Positions 1 to 8,612 of a DNA stretch of 22,476 bases are shown here, piece by piece. The notes beneath the pieces are model-generated. The model made no database searches, had not been told where the DNA came from, and worked only from the letters and a program-made list of their open reading frames with translations. The DNA lies in IMG/VR virus record IMGVR_UViG_3300042560_002193, positions 1 through 22,476 of that record; one strand, 5' to 3'. Source of the DNA: a virus. Position 1 is the stretch's first letter. Every line of letters begins with the position of its first letter. The position numbers were made by a program, and so were the translations under genes.

Positions 1-3000
1 CAGCCGCGTCGTTACGCGTAAGCAATTCTTTCTCGAACGGATGAACAACCTCATGTATCATCGTCCGCGCCCACTCGTGCACGTTCTCTTTCGTCGGCAG
101 ATGTCCTACGTTCAACGCGAACGCATCCGGCACGAAGTGCATACCGGGACGCCATGCGTCAGAATTGTCGTGCATACGCACTTCGATACGATCAAGTATC
201 TCAGGGAACGGCTTGAGCAGGACAGCGAGTTGTCCGGTGAGTCCAAGCTCGTTTTTCTGCGTATCGACCCAATCCAAGAACGCACGCATGCCACGACGGA
301 TGCCGGTGGCCTGCACGATTTTCTCGTCGAACGGCGGGACATACCGGCCTGAACCCAACGCTTGAATGTTCTTGTCCTTCCACAACTCTCCGGTCATACC
401 AAGCACCTTGGCCACGGCCTTGAGTTCTTCGTGCGGGACACCTGTGAAATCCTCCCCTTCCATACGCATGATGATAAGTTCGCGTGAACGATCCCATTCA
501 GCACGCGTAAGCCCGAACTCAGGAAGTTTAGCATCGAGTAGACCAGCCGTTTCCTCCATCTCGGTCATGATGTCCAGCGTGTCTTGGTGGGAGTTGTCCG
601 GACGGTCCGTGGACTCTGGCACACCATTCCCACGACGTTCCGCTGGAGATGTATCTAACGTCGCCTGCGTTTCCGTTGCATCTGCTACCTTGTCATGCCC
701 CGTCAACGTGCCCGACTCTCCCTTCGGAGCGTCCAACGACTCCATCACTTTGGGTGTAACATTTTCCTGCAACTTCCACTCACCTCCCCCAGCTTTTACC
801 GGTTTATGCGATTGCTGTAACTCCGGTGACATTTTGTCCAAGACATCCTGAGCTTCTTTCTCAGACTTAAACATGACTTTTCCTGTCGCAGGATCTTTCA
901 AACCTGACCCACGACTCCCAACGTCTTGTTTCAACGCTCCTTCTTTAGTGTAAATCTCGTTGTGCATTAACGAGCGCAAGCCTTCCACGCCAGTGCTCTT
1001 GTCCCAACGACCTATAGCGCGAACAAGATAGGACGAAATATTTTTACGATGTCCACCAAGTTCAAGAAAGTCTTGAAAAGCTTTGATTACACGATTCGCT
1101 TCTGCTGTCTCCGGTGCATCTTCGTTCCCAAGACGTTGTTTATCGGCAGCTTCAATACGCGTTGTGCCAAGACTTTCCGCTTCGATATACGTAAGCTTTT
1201 CTCCACGTACCAACTTCTCTTCAAGGGCCGTAGCTTCTTGAGCACGCTGTGCCGCACGCGCTGCTTCACGATCAGCCTTACGTTTCGCGTTCTGGCGTTG
1301 CTGTGGCGTAAGACCATCGTCCTTCGGCGTCCTATCTTTATCCATCAACCGCAACATATTCTCACGAAGCAGTTGTAATTTCGTCTCTGCTGCACGCAGT
1401 TCCGTTCCGGTATGTGCAAGACGCACACTCTCCACAGCCATACCTTCAGAAGCACCCAGGTCTCGCGCAGCTTGCAAACCTTCTTTGGTTTTCCAGTCTT
1501 TGATAAAGGCTGAAAGACTCTCCTGCGTGTCCAGAGGTTTCACTTCCTCGCGCTGCGCCACGTTCTTGCGGGCCTGTGCTTGGTCGTATTTCTGCACGCT
1601 TTCTTTGAACGAAAGGGTGTCGTCAAACGCAAGTCCGCCCATGACCTTTTCGAGAGAGAAACGGTAAAACCTGCTATTGGTTACTGGCGTGCCGTCAGGG
1701 TTGCGAAAGACGGGAGAACCTTCAATTTGAGGGTTTGGTTCCATTTCTCCAGTAAGCGGATTTAAAGTATCCAAATCCTTTAAGGATTGTTTATGCACCC
1801 CTCCCTCCACCCTTTCCCCCCTCACCCCCGTCAGCTTCTCCATACCCGCAGGGAGACGCTGGTCGTATGCGGCAACCATACCTTTCTCTTGCGGGATTGC
1901 TTGGTTAAAGATTTTCCATTTACCCAAAGCAGATTTATTTAAGTAATCGCCAGGTTTTTTGTTAGTCTCAAACCATTGTTTTGCTACAGCACCGTCATCA
2001 AACTCTTTAACAAAAGTATGCCTCACCTTATCATGCCCCTGCGTCATCATCGCCGTTTCACCAGTCGGCATGTCCACGTGCGTGATCACATCCTCCGTCC
2101 GTCCCTCGGCCACGGCCTTGGCGTTGAGTTCGCGAACGTGTTGGAGGATGGATTGTAGAGCGAGGGTTTCGTAGGACGAGAGCAACGGATGCTCTGCAAC
2201 AGGTGCAGTAGGACGGCTTCCACTTTTCTGAGCCGAAACGTGCTGCCCCCAATCACTCTGCACCTCCACCACCTTAAACACATTCCCCTCTTCATACCCA
2301 CGCCAATGCGCAAGGACGTTGACGTCCTCGGAGCCGAAGTGGAGACCGCGGAACTTTACACCATCACCTTGCCTACCTGGAAAACGCTGTGTGAGATCAG
2401 CAAAAGGTTCTTTAGCACGAGCTTCGTTAAAAGCTTTATCCTCAGGTATCCTCACCAACCCCTCGACATACCCTTTCATTTCGGGTTCGGGTTTGTCGGC
2501 AAGAAAAGCGTAGCGGGCGTCACCTGTTTCAGATGTAACGTCTTGAATTTCCTCGTTTAATGCAACCATTTGTTGTTGCAACTCACGAGCACGCGCATTC
2601 GGTGCTTCAACATCTTGCAAACGACCACCAGCACGTTGTCCTGCTTCACGCCAACCAGGCCAAATTGTATCAAGTTCGTGCGTTAAAACAGCCTCACGTC
2701 GATCAAAAACTGAACCGCTAGCACCCAACTTCTTCGTCTCCACCATCGGCCGCTCCCGCAACCCTTTCAGCAGGAGCGTGGCGTTGACCTCGCCCTTTTC
2801 ATTAAACGCCTCGGGATACGCCTCTTTGAACGCAGGGATGAGGTCTGTCGGAAGCTGTGTCGTTTTGGCAAAGCGTGTCTCGTTCATCCACCCTTCCGCA
2901 CTCACATCCGTATTTCCCAACCTCACCACCCTCCCCTGTGCGTCCTCCTGAATCTTCCCTTGAAACATGTTCAGGATGAGATCGTTCGTCTTAGGCAGGG

Positions 3001-5029
3001 TGTTGACGATACGCTGTTGGATAACGGCAGGCTCCAGGCCCGTGGCCACGCTTGCAACGTGGACTTCGTCGGGGGAGAGCCTTGTTCTTTGATATACTCT
3101 TTTTGGTTGACTTGGATCAACCAAATCTTTAACTAACTCATTATTTACAATATTCCATTCCACAGGCCCATCTTTTACACGCCCTTTGATTGCATCAAAC
3201 CCACTATCCACAAAAGCTTGTTTATAAGTTTCTGCGTCTTTGTTCAAAATACCACGAACATAATGCCGAAATGTTCCACTTCGCACATCTCCTTGTGGCA
3301 AATTGTTTTTAATAAGAGACTCAGCAAAATCAGACGAGTCTGAAAGTTCTCCTAAACGACGAATAATACGAATTGCCGTTTCTCTTGGAATAGTTGGTTG
3401 TGTTAAATCAAGCACACGTTCTGGCTTGATTTGCACATTATATTCCACGGGTTTCCCCAAATCTGACGAAAATCCTGGATAGAAAATTTCCTGATAACTC
3501 GGGTCTTCGGAGAAATACACACCTGGTCCAAGCACGTCTATTTTAGAATCGCCTTCATGCGCAAGTTTGATTTGACCAGAACGAAAAAGACGTAACTTTT
3601 GTGGACCTACTTGCACGTTTGCGAACACATCGCCTTCACCTTGTGGTGCTTCACCGAGTTGATCGCGTGGGCTTGAAAGAAACGTCTTACCACCGCCGTC
3701 AGCATTTTCAGGCAGCACCGGGTTCCCTTGCGGGTCCACCACCCCTTTCTGCTCAGGTGCTTTTATCCCTTTTGGTTTAATCTGACTTTCCTGCACGGTA
3801 AACGTCACATTACCAAACGCATCTGGCGGCCCGTCAGGTGCTACAGTGCCGTCAATAAAACCTCCGCCCATTTCGTGCACTGCATCATTACTACCGTTAT
3901 ACGCACTCGCTATAACATGCCAATCGCCTAGCGCAGTTTTCGTCGCCTTGCCCGAGATCGTCACCATCGGCTCCGTTGACACCGTCGTCGCCTTATCCTT
4001 CAACGCTTCAAGAGCTGCACTCACGCTCGTAGGATTCGTCACCGCATCAATCAAATCCGTGGTGCTCTTTGCATCGACCTTACCCGCGACAACGTTCTCG
4101 GCGTAGCGGTTTACCACGGCTTCGACGTTCGCTTGTTCGACCTCGGCTTTCGGAGGTGCAACATACGCAGGACGCTCAGCAGGCGCAGCCGCAGTCTTCG
4201 GCGGGACGATCAACTTACGTCCCTCGGCCGAAGTCATCCCAGCCGGATGTCTTAACCGCAGCGCATCCATCACGGTCCACGGAATCTGCATCATCCAGAA
4301 GTCTGGGCCGAGCGGGTTGTAGTCGTCCGAACCTCCGAGCATCTTGTTCGTGACAATGCCCTGACCAATCCCCAAAGCTGCCGTGGAAAGCTGCTCTCCA
4401 CCGAACCTTGCTGCTTTGAACGCCGTCTCCCTGCCTGCGACAGGCAGCGTCGCGCTGAAGTATGGATTCGTCGCCTCGGCCAGACCCGCCGCAGTCCTGC
4501 TCGCCTGTAGCTGTGCCAACGCAGCGGGCGTATAATCCCCTACAACCTTCTCGCCCACACCAAACGCCCGTGCCGCAACGTTCCCCGCGAAACGTCCGGC
4601 CATTGGCATAACACCAGCAACACCGCCCGAGAGCAACGCTGCGGGCGTGCTTCCCGTATCCGCATATGTATGTCCACCGAACGCTCCGGCCATTAACGCC
4701 GTGCCAACATACGGCACCGCCGACAGTGCGATCTGCGCCCCCATACGCGGAAGGCCCATACCCACCGCACGTCCCGCCTCAGCATGTCCGAACGCTCCGC
4801 CTATGGCCTCGAACACCGGTGCTGTGGTCGCTTCGGCTATAGGTTCAAACACATTCTGATCGAGCCGTGTGGAAAACCTGGTCCACGGCCCATCGCGTAG
4901 ACCTTCGCTGAAGTCGTTCGTGCCATAGGCATCGTTCAGCTTCGTAGCATACTCTACGAGACTGCCCGTTTCGCCGAACGCTTTCGCGCGGTCGTAGCGT
5001 TCAAGAACCTCTCTGTAAGATAGAGCCAT
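1..5029 (-). CDS. Giant polyvalent virion protein with ART-like segment and C-terminal metalloprotease motif (partial)
   Basis: An uninterrupted reading frame starts at the ATG at 5029 and reads off the left edge, giving at least 1676 residues. Residues about 91-165 are Gly/Ala-rich and hydrophobic, as in ejected virion proteins that meet membranes. Residues about 475-640 resemble the ADP-ribosyltransferase-like domain of phage polyvalent proteins: FRSG at 482-485, GPGVYFSED at 501-509, and GFDAIKG at 610-616 followed by E624-W625. An EVQSDW motif at 922-927 with YDQRLP at 1055-1060 matches a module I recall from phage polyvalent proteins. A basic/acidic helix lies at about 1244-1275. HEVVH at 1659-1663 is a zincin HExxH motif; the rest of that domain lies outside the window. 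It follows two Q-rich internal-virion-type genes, so I infer co-packaging and injection into the host. Enzyme activities are inferred from motifs only. No Shine-Dalgarno is seen; a palindromic element lies 8 nt upstream of the start. Confidence 0.9.
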   Translation of the reverse strand, partial: MALSYREVLERYDRAKAFGETGSLVEYATKLNDAYGTNDFSEGLRDGPWTRFSTRLDQNVFEPIAEATTAPVFEAIGGAFGHAEAGRAVGMGLPRMGAQIALSAVPYVGTALMAGAFGGHTYADTGSTPAALLSGGVAGVMPMAGRFAGNVAARAFGVGEKVVGDYTPAALAQLQASRTAAGLAEATNPYFSATLPVAGRETAFKAARFGGEQLSTAALGIGQGIVTNKMLGGSDDYNPLGPDFWMMQIPWTVMDALRLRHPAGMTSAEGRKLIVPPKTAAAPAERPAYVAPPKAEVEQANVEAVVNRYAENVVAGKVDAKSTTDLIDAVTNPTSVSAALEALKDKATTVSTEPMVTISGKATKTALGDWHVIASAYNGSNDAVHEMGGGFIDGTVAPDGPPDAFGNVTFTVQESQIKPKGIKAPEQKGVVDPQGNPVLPENADGGGKTFLSSPRDQLGEAPQGEGDVFANVQVGPQKLRLFRSGQIKLAHEGDSKIDVLGPGVYFSEDPSYQEIFYPGFSSDLGKPVEYNVQIKPERVLDLTQPTIPRETAIRIIRRLGELSDSSDFAESLIKNNLPQGDVRSGTFRHYVRGILNKDAETYKQAFVDSGFDAIKGRVKDGPVEWNIVNNELVKDLVDPSQPKRVYQRTRLSPDEVHVASVATGLEPAVIQQRIVNTLPKTNDLILNMFQGKIQEDAQGRVVRLGNTDVSAEGWMNETRFAKTTQLPTDLIPAFKEAYPEAFNEKGEVNATLLLKGLRERPMVETKKLGASGSVFDRREAVLTHELDTIWPGWREAGQRAGGRLQDVEAPNARARELQQQMVALNEEIQDVTSETGDARYAFLADKPEPEMKGYVEGLVRIPEDKAFNEARAKEPFADLTQRFPGRQGDGVKFRGLHFGSEDVNVLAHWRGYEEGNVFKVVEVQSDWGQHVSAQKSGSRPTAPVAEHPLLSSYETLALQSILQHVRELNAKAVAEGRTEDVITHVDMPTGETAMMTQGHDKVRHTFVKEFDDGAVAKQWFETNKKPGDYLNKSALGKWKIFNQAIPQEKGMVAAYDQRLPAGMEKLTGVRGERVEGGVHKQSLKDLDTLNPLTGEMEPNPQIEGSPVFRNPDGTPVTNSRFYRFSLEKVMGGLAFDDTLSFKESVQKYDQAQARKNVAQREEVKPLDTQESLSAFIKDWKTKEGLQAARDLGASEGMAVESVRLAHTGTELRAAETKLQLLRENMLRLMDKDRTPKDDGLTPQQRQNAKRKADREAARAAQRAQEATALEEKLVRGEKLTYIEAESLGTTRIEAADKQRLGNEDAPETAEANRVIKAFQDFLELGGHRKNISSYLVRAIGRWDKSTGVEGLRSLMHNEIYTKEGALKQDVGSRGSGLKDPATGKVMFKSEKEAQDVLDKMSPELQQSHKPVKAGGGEWKLQENVTPKVMESLDAPKGESGTLTGHDKVADATETQATLDTSPAERRGNGVPESTDRPDNSHQDTLDIMTEMEETAGLLDAKLPEFGLTRAEWDRSRELIIMRMEGEDFTGVPHEELKAVAKVLGMTGELWKDKNIQALGSGRYVPPFDEKIVQATGIRRGMRAFLDWVDTQKNELGLTGQLAVLLKPFPEILDRIEVRMHDNSDAWRPGMHFVPDAFALNVGHLPTKENVHEWARTMIHEVVHPFEKELLTRNDAA

Positions 5030-5037
5030 ATGTTATC

Positions 5038-5063
5038 GTATTGTCCAGAATTCTGGACATTAC
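5038..5063. repeat. Palindromic element, copy 1
   Basis: The core 5042-5059 is a perfect 18-bp palindrome containing an EcoRI site. It is flanked by GTAT on the left and TTAC on the right, as in the other copies. It lies between two leftward genes. The TAA stop of the upstream gene (5062-5060) is inside the right flank, and the giant gene starts 8 nt beyond the left flank. In leftward RNA it would form a hairpin just before the start codon. Confidence 0.9.
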
Positions 5064-5620
5064 AGCATGCCGGGAGATGCGTTGAATCCGAAGGATGAAC
5101 CGAGACGACGGCCCGAACCGAGCCGGCGCTGCTGAGGTTGACGCGACTGTTGAGGCTGTGGCACAGCTTGCGCTTTGGGGTAGTAGTTTTGAGGTTGCGC
5201 CGCACGAGGGTCGCCCGGAGGGAGTCCTTGCCATTGAGGGCCACCAGGCAGGGCTTGACCTTGTGCGTCGTTTACAGAAAAGACTGGCGGCATGACGAAC
5301 GCCTGCGCACCTTGCTGTCCGAAGGACATTGGGTCTTGCCGACCTTCTGGAGCGAAGTTCGGACCAAAGAAACGAGGCGCACGCCATTGGTTGATCGCAT
5401 TGTTTCCTTGCGATTTCATGACATGACCTTCAAGCATGTCAGAGGCACCGCTCTTGAAAAACCCTGTATCGAACGGGTTTCCCGGACCTTTGCCGGTCGT
5501 AGGGTCGATAACATTACCCGACATATCAAGACGTCGGTTTTGATTCGCGAAGTATTCACGTTGCTGTTGGAGTTGCGCCTGTGCAAAGGCTTGCATTGCT
5601 GCTGTAGGATCGAAGGCCAT
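5060..5620 (-). CDS. Gln/Pro-rich putative internal virion protein
   Basis: This 186-residue protein begins with an Ala/Gln-rich helix (residues about 7-25) and continues as a Gly/Pro/Gln-rich, mostly disordered chain. It ends in a basic QPQQRRLGSGRR-type tail. There is no signal peptide, membrane segment or enzyme motif. It sits between another Q-rich protein and the giant polyvalent protein, at the end of the virion block, where podoviruses encode proteins ejected with the DNA. That role is inferred from composition and position. The start at 5620 is preceded by a C/A-rich leader without a Shine-Dalgarno. The stop codon overlaps palindromic copy 1. Confidence 0.85.
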   Translation of the reverse strand: MAFDPTAAMQAFAQAQLQQQREYFANQNRRLDMSGNVIDPTTGKGPGNPFDTGFFKSGASDMLEGHVMKSQGNNAINQWRAPRFFGPNFAPEGRQDPMSFGQQGAQAFVMPPVFSVNDAQGQALPGGPQWQGLPPGDPRAAQPQNYYPKAQAVPQPQQSRQPQQRRLGSGRRLGSSFGFNASPGML

Positions 5621-5641
5621 ATAGTGTTGTGTTGGTTGAGG

Positions 5642-7015
5642 TTACTTACGTGCTGTTGGAATTGGTCCCCACGTTTCAGGGCGTTTTGGATCGTAGAAAG
5701 CGCTGGCGTAGTGTTTACCACGACGTTGATCACGTAACATATCCCCTTGTGGGCGCATACGATAGGAGTTGTGTCCAGTGCCAAGAAAACCTTCAATGAA
5801 GTCTGTGCCAGTAGCGACTGTGTTAAACACATGCGCAGGAAGGTTATATATGCCAGTAGCCAAGTTTTCCCCAAGGCTAGAACCACTGGAATAAACACTG
5901 GGCGTAGTGTTTTGTAAGGTTTGGTTTCGTGCAGCTTCTTCTTGTGCCCGCACAGCAGCACGTTGTGCTTCATCCGCAGCATACCGATCTCCGATGGATT
6001 TATACGATTCCGGCGTTAAAACACGTTCTTGCATTTGAGGGATGGTTAAGCCATGCCGATCAAACAAACCTTGTGCGTCAGTTGCTTTTAGATGCTGTGC
6101 TTGTGCTGCGGTCAAAGCGTTCTGACCAGCATACTGCTCTGGCAGGTTCGCAAGCTGAATCATCTGCTGTTCCACATCGCTCGGGAGCAATGCGTTGCTC
6201 CGATCAGTTTGAGCCTGAATCAAACCACCTTGGAGGCCGCTAAGCTTTAACGCAGCATCTGCGTTTTTCGTGATGTAGGGCAACGATGCTTGTGCGGCAA
6301 GAATCTGTTCTTCTGTAAGTCGCGTTCCAGTTTGTGTCTGTTCCGTTCCAGCAACTAACGCAGCATCTTGCAGCGTGCGTGTTTTTGGGTCTGCAATGTT
6401 TTGCCATGCCAGACGTTCGTTATTCAAACCGCGGCCTTTGTTTTCAAGTTGAATCGCTTCAAGTTGAAATGGCTGAGCTGCGACAGTGTTGCGTAGTTGA
6501 TCCACTCCAAGCTGCCCCATTTCGGGTGCAAATTTGTTCTCGATGCCGAGACGGTTAGCCATTTCCCTTAATTGACGTGTGCGTTCAGCAGTTTCGGCTT
6601 GAGACGCGGCGAACGCTTGGGGTCGCTGTGTGTTCTCTTGTGTAATGCCTGCGGCACGTGCTTGCGTTTCGGCCGTTTGTGCAGCTTGATACGCCAAACG
6701 CGACGCCTGCTCCGGCGCATAACCTGCAGCCAAAGCTTCGTTGTATTTGGCCGTAGCTTCACGTGAACGAATCTCACTCGGCTGTGACGCTCTATCCAAA
6801 TCTAAGCGACCCTGTGCAATCCCCTGACCGCTCTTAGCGATTTCAAGGTTCGCACGAGCGATTTCCTGTGCAACTTCTTGCTGCGACATGTTGAACATCA
6901 GTCCGAGCTGTTGCATGGCCGCGGCCTGCTGTGCCTGCTGGCCCTGCTGAAACTGCTGGTATTCGCTGAGCCGTTGGGCTGAGCGTGAGGGTCTTTGAAT
7001 GTCGTAACGGGGCAT
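5642..7015 (-). CDS. Gln/Ala-rich helical putative ejection protein
   Basis: This 457-residue protein is dominated by Gln, Ala and charged residues in long predicted helices. Residues 16-35 are a run of Q/A, and helical stretches continue to about residue 360. The C-terminal 90 residues are less helical: a Ser/Gly stretch, a short hydrophobic patch near GENLATGIYNLPAHVFNTVA, then a basic end. Long Q/A-rich helical proteins before the last large virion gene are typical of internal core or ejection proteins in podoviruses (compare T7 gp14/gp15 and P22 gp7/gp20), although no homology is claimed. The 21-nt gap to the next gene suggests co-transcription. The leader before the ATG reads CTAACATCCC with no Shine-Dalgarno. 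Confidence 0.88.
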   Translation of the reverse strand: MPRYDIQRPSRSAQRLSEYQQFQQGQQAQQAAAMQQLGLMFNMSQQEVAQEIARANLEIAKSGQGIAQGRLDLDRASQPSEIRSREATAKYNEALAAGYAPEQASRLAYQAAQTAETQARAAGITQENTQRPQAFAASQAETAERTRQLREMANRLGIENKFAPEMGQLGVDQLRNTVAAQPFQLEAIQLENKGRGLNNERLAWQNIADPKTRTLQDAALVAGTEQTQTGTRLTEEQILAAQASLPYITKNADAALKLSGLQGGLIQAQTDRSNALLPSDVEQQMIQLANLPEQYAGQNALTAAQAQHLKATDAQGLFDRHGLTIPQMQERVLTPESYKSIGDRYAADEAQRAAVRAQEEAARNQTLQNTTPSVYSSGSSLGENLATGIYNLPAHVFNTVATGTDFIEGFLGTGHNSYRMRPQGDMLRDQRRGKHYASAFYDPKRPETWGPIPTARK

Positions 7016-7021
7016 GGGATG

Positions 7022-7558
7022 TTAGTTTAGAGGTATGACTGCGTTGATTGTTATTGTGCCTGCGCTGCAAGTTGTGGGAGTGTCGGACCAAAATTGAATA
7101 AAAGCCGTGCCGCCGTTCACGTAAGACCCGACAAATTGAATCGGCCAGGGTTGTGCTCCGGTGTCCACCATTAGAGGGGTTCCATCAGGCACAGCAAGCG
7201 CAACAGTAAAGGTTCTATAAAGACCTCCACTCGGAACACTCTCAGTCCCTGCCACTGCTATCGTTGCTGTGACAAGCTGCAAGCTGTTAACATTCGGCAT
7301 CGCCTGCGGTGCTTGCACTCCCGTATCCCCTAACGCAAACGGCCTCGGCTCGAACTTCTGCTCGACCACTGGCAACGCCGGAGATGGTTGCGGCACCGGC
7401 TGTGGCTGTGGCTGTTCAAACTGTCGCAGAACCGCCTGATCCTGTTGTGCCTTTGCTGCCGCCCAGAGGGACTCGCGGATTTGACTCCGTGATAGCCCGG
7501 TCAGTCTCCGTAGGTTTCTTTCAACCCTACGCTCAGCCTGCTGTGGCGTATCAGACAT
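7022..7558 (-). CDS. Putative virion protein with Pro/Gln linker and beta-rich C-terminus
   Basis: I chose the internal ATG at 7558 (protein begins MSDTPQQAERR, 178 residues) over an upstream ATG at 7603. The longer form would overlap the previous gene by 53 nt and adds an unlikely Trp/Cys-rich leader; from 7558 the overlap is 8 nt. Residues about 1-40 form a charged helix, and residues about 50-70 are a P/Q linker. The remainder is beta-rich, with features of a small jelly-roll or Ig-like domain (YRTFTVALAVPDGTPLMVDTG, then FIQFWSDTPTTCSAGTI). This fits a minor structural or decoration protein. I do not recognise the family. The stop is 6 nt from the next start. Confidence 0.82.
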   Translation of the reverse strand: MSDTPQQAERRVERNLRRLTGLSRSQIRESLWAAAKAQQDQAVLRQFEQPQPQPVPQPSPALPVVEQKFEPRPFALGDTGVQAPQAMPNVNSLQLVTATIAVAGTESVPSGGLYRTFTVALAVPDGTPLMVDTGAQPWPIQFVGSYVNGGTAFIQFWSDTPTTCSAGTITINAVIPLN

Positions 7559-8612
7559 ATTGCGCAAAGTCCACAACCACCGCATGCACGAGCACAAGAC
7601 CAAACTCTGCCGGAGTGGCGTCGTGATCTACGAGATAAAGCCCACTTGCAGGTATAGACGCCGGAGAGGTCGCTGAAAATCCAGAAGGTTCCACTCCGGC
7701 GGTAACTGTGGCAGTTATCGGTGTTGGTGCGTTTGTGATCGCATTGACTACCACCGTTGGCCCAATCGCCATCGTGTTCGCCACGACCGTCACGGTTACC
7801 GTTTCCGTGTCCGTATTTGACCCGATAACAGTCAACGAACCATGTATCGTCGGGGGAATGGTTAGGATGCGCGTCGTTAACCCAACCTCTTTAGAATAGC
7901 CGTCGCCATATGCGTATGCTTTACTCGTGCTTGTTATGGTTCCCGCAGAATTTTCAGACCAGCCGGCACTTACGGTCGTGTCCGCCGACGCCTGCACAGA
8001 AACTTGACCTCCATAAACCTTGACTTGATGCGTCTGGGGTTTAAAAACAGGCAGGTTTGTGACCGTGGCCGCAGCCAAAGTCGTCAGCTTTGCTAACACC
8101 TGCGCGAGCGTTGCAGGTGTAGCGAGGTAAAAGTAATAATGCGTGCAGTCAACTTGCACGCCTTGCAAAGTTTTAATCTGCCAGGTTACATCAGCTATGA
8201 TCGCCGCAGAACCTTGTGCTTTGGCTCGGGGTGACAGACCCGCAGAACCGCCGTCGGTAATTACAAACGCTTGCTGCGAACTTGGGTGGTTGTCCGCACC
8301 TGCACCTGAGCTTTTGTTATACGTGACCGTGTAGTTCTGTAAAACATTGGGCAAAGAACTAACAACGGTCTTGCCCGGAAACGAAATGTTCGCCGCCAGA
8401 TACTCCGCAGTAATCGCCGACACGTCCCAGATGCGTTGCCTTACTGCCGCACGATCTATCGGGTCGAGTTCCGTTGCCGTAGCGCCTTCAGCACCCGACA
8501 CCCGAGCCGTATCCGGGCCGTCGTAGTCCAGCACTTGCTCCGTAAAACGGCGCTTAATCCCCACGCCACGTGGGTCGAACTGCTGACCGTGAAGTATTGC
8601 GCCGTCAGACAT
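7551..8612 (-). CDS. Putative minor structural protein
   Basis: This 353-residue protein follows the adaptor with a one-base TAATG overlap. Residues 1-100 are mixed and polar. The middle and C-terminus are a string of Thr/Val/Ala-rich beta strands (about residues 190-330, with segments such as GSLTVIGSNTDTETVTVTVV). That pattern is typical of phage tail, neck or capsid-surface beta-sandwich domains. There is no signal peptide or catalytic motif. Its place directly after the adaptor makes a neck, stopper or tail-component role plausible. The family is not recognised, and the assignment rests on composition and synteny. Confidence 0.87.
   Translation of the reverse strand: MSDGAILHGQQFDPRGVGIKRRFTEQVLDYDGPDTARVSGAEGATATELDPIDRAAVRQRIWDVSAITAEYLAANISFPGKTVVSSLPNVLQNYTVTYNKSSGAGADNHPSSQQAFVITDGGSAGLSPRAKAQGSAAIIADVTWQIKTLQGVQVDCTHYYFYLATPATLAQVLAKLTTLAAATVTNLPVFKPQTHQVKVYGGQVSVQASADTTVSAGWSENSAGTITSTSKAYAYGDGYSKEVGLTTRILTIPPTIHGSLTVIGSNTDTETVTVTVVANTMAIGPTVVVNAITNAPTPITATVTAGVEPSGFSATSPASIPASGLYLVDHDATPAEFGLVLVHAVVVDFAQYV

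Noticed and set aside
569-620. Further copy of the palindromic element (TGTCCAG and TGTCCGGAC strings)
   Set aside because: These lie in the giant gene's coding sequence and lack the correct spacing, centre and flanks.
5416-5982. Leftward 188-codon frame overlapping the two Q-rich genes in another frame
   Set aside because: It overlaps both real genes, has a Cys/Leu-rich product unlike virion proteins, and lacks any start signal. It is a frame shadow.
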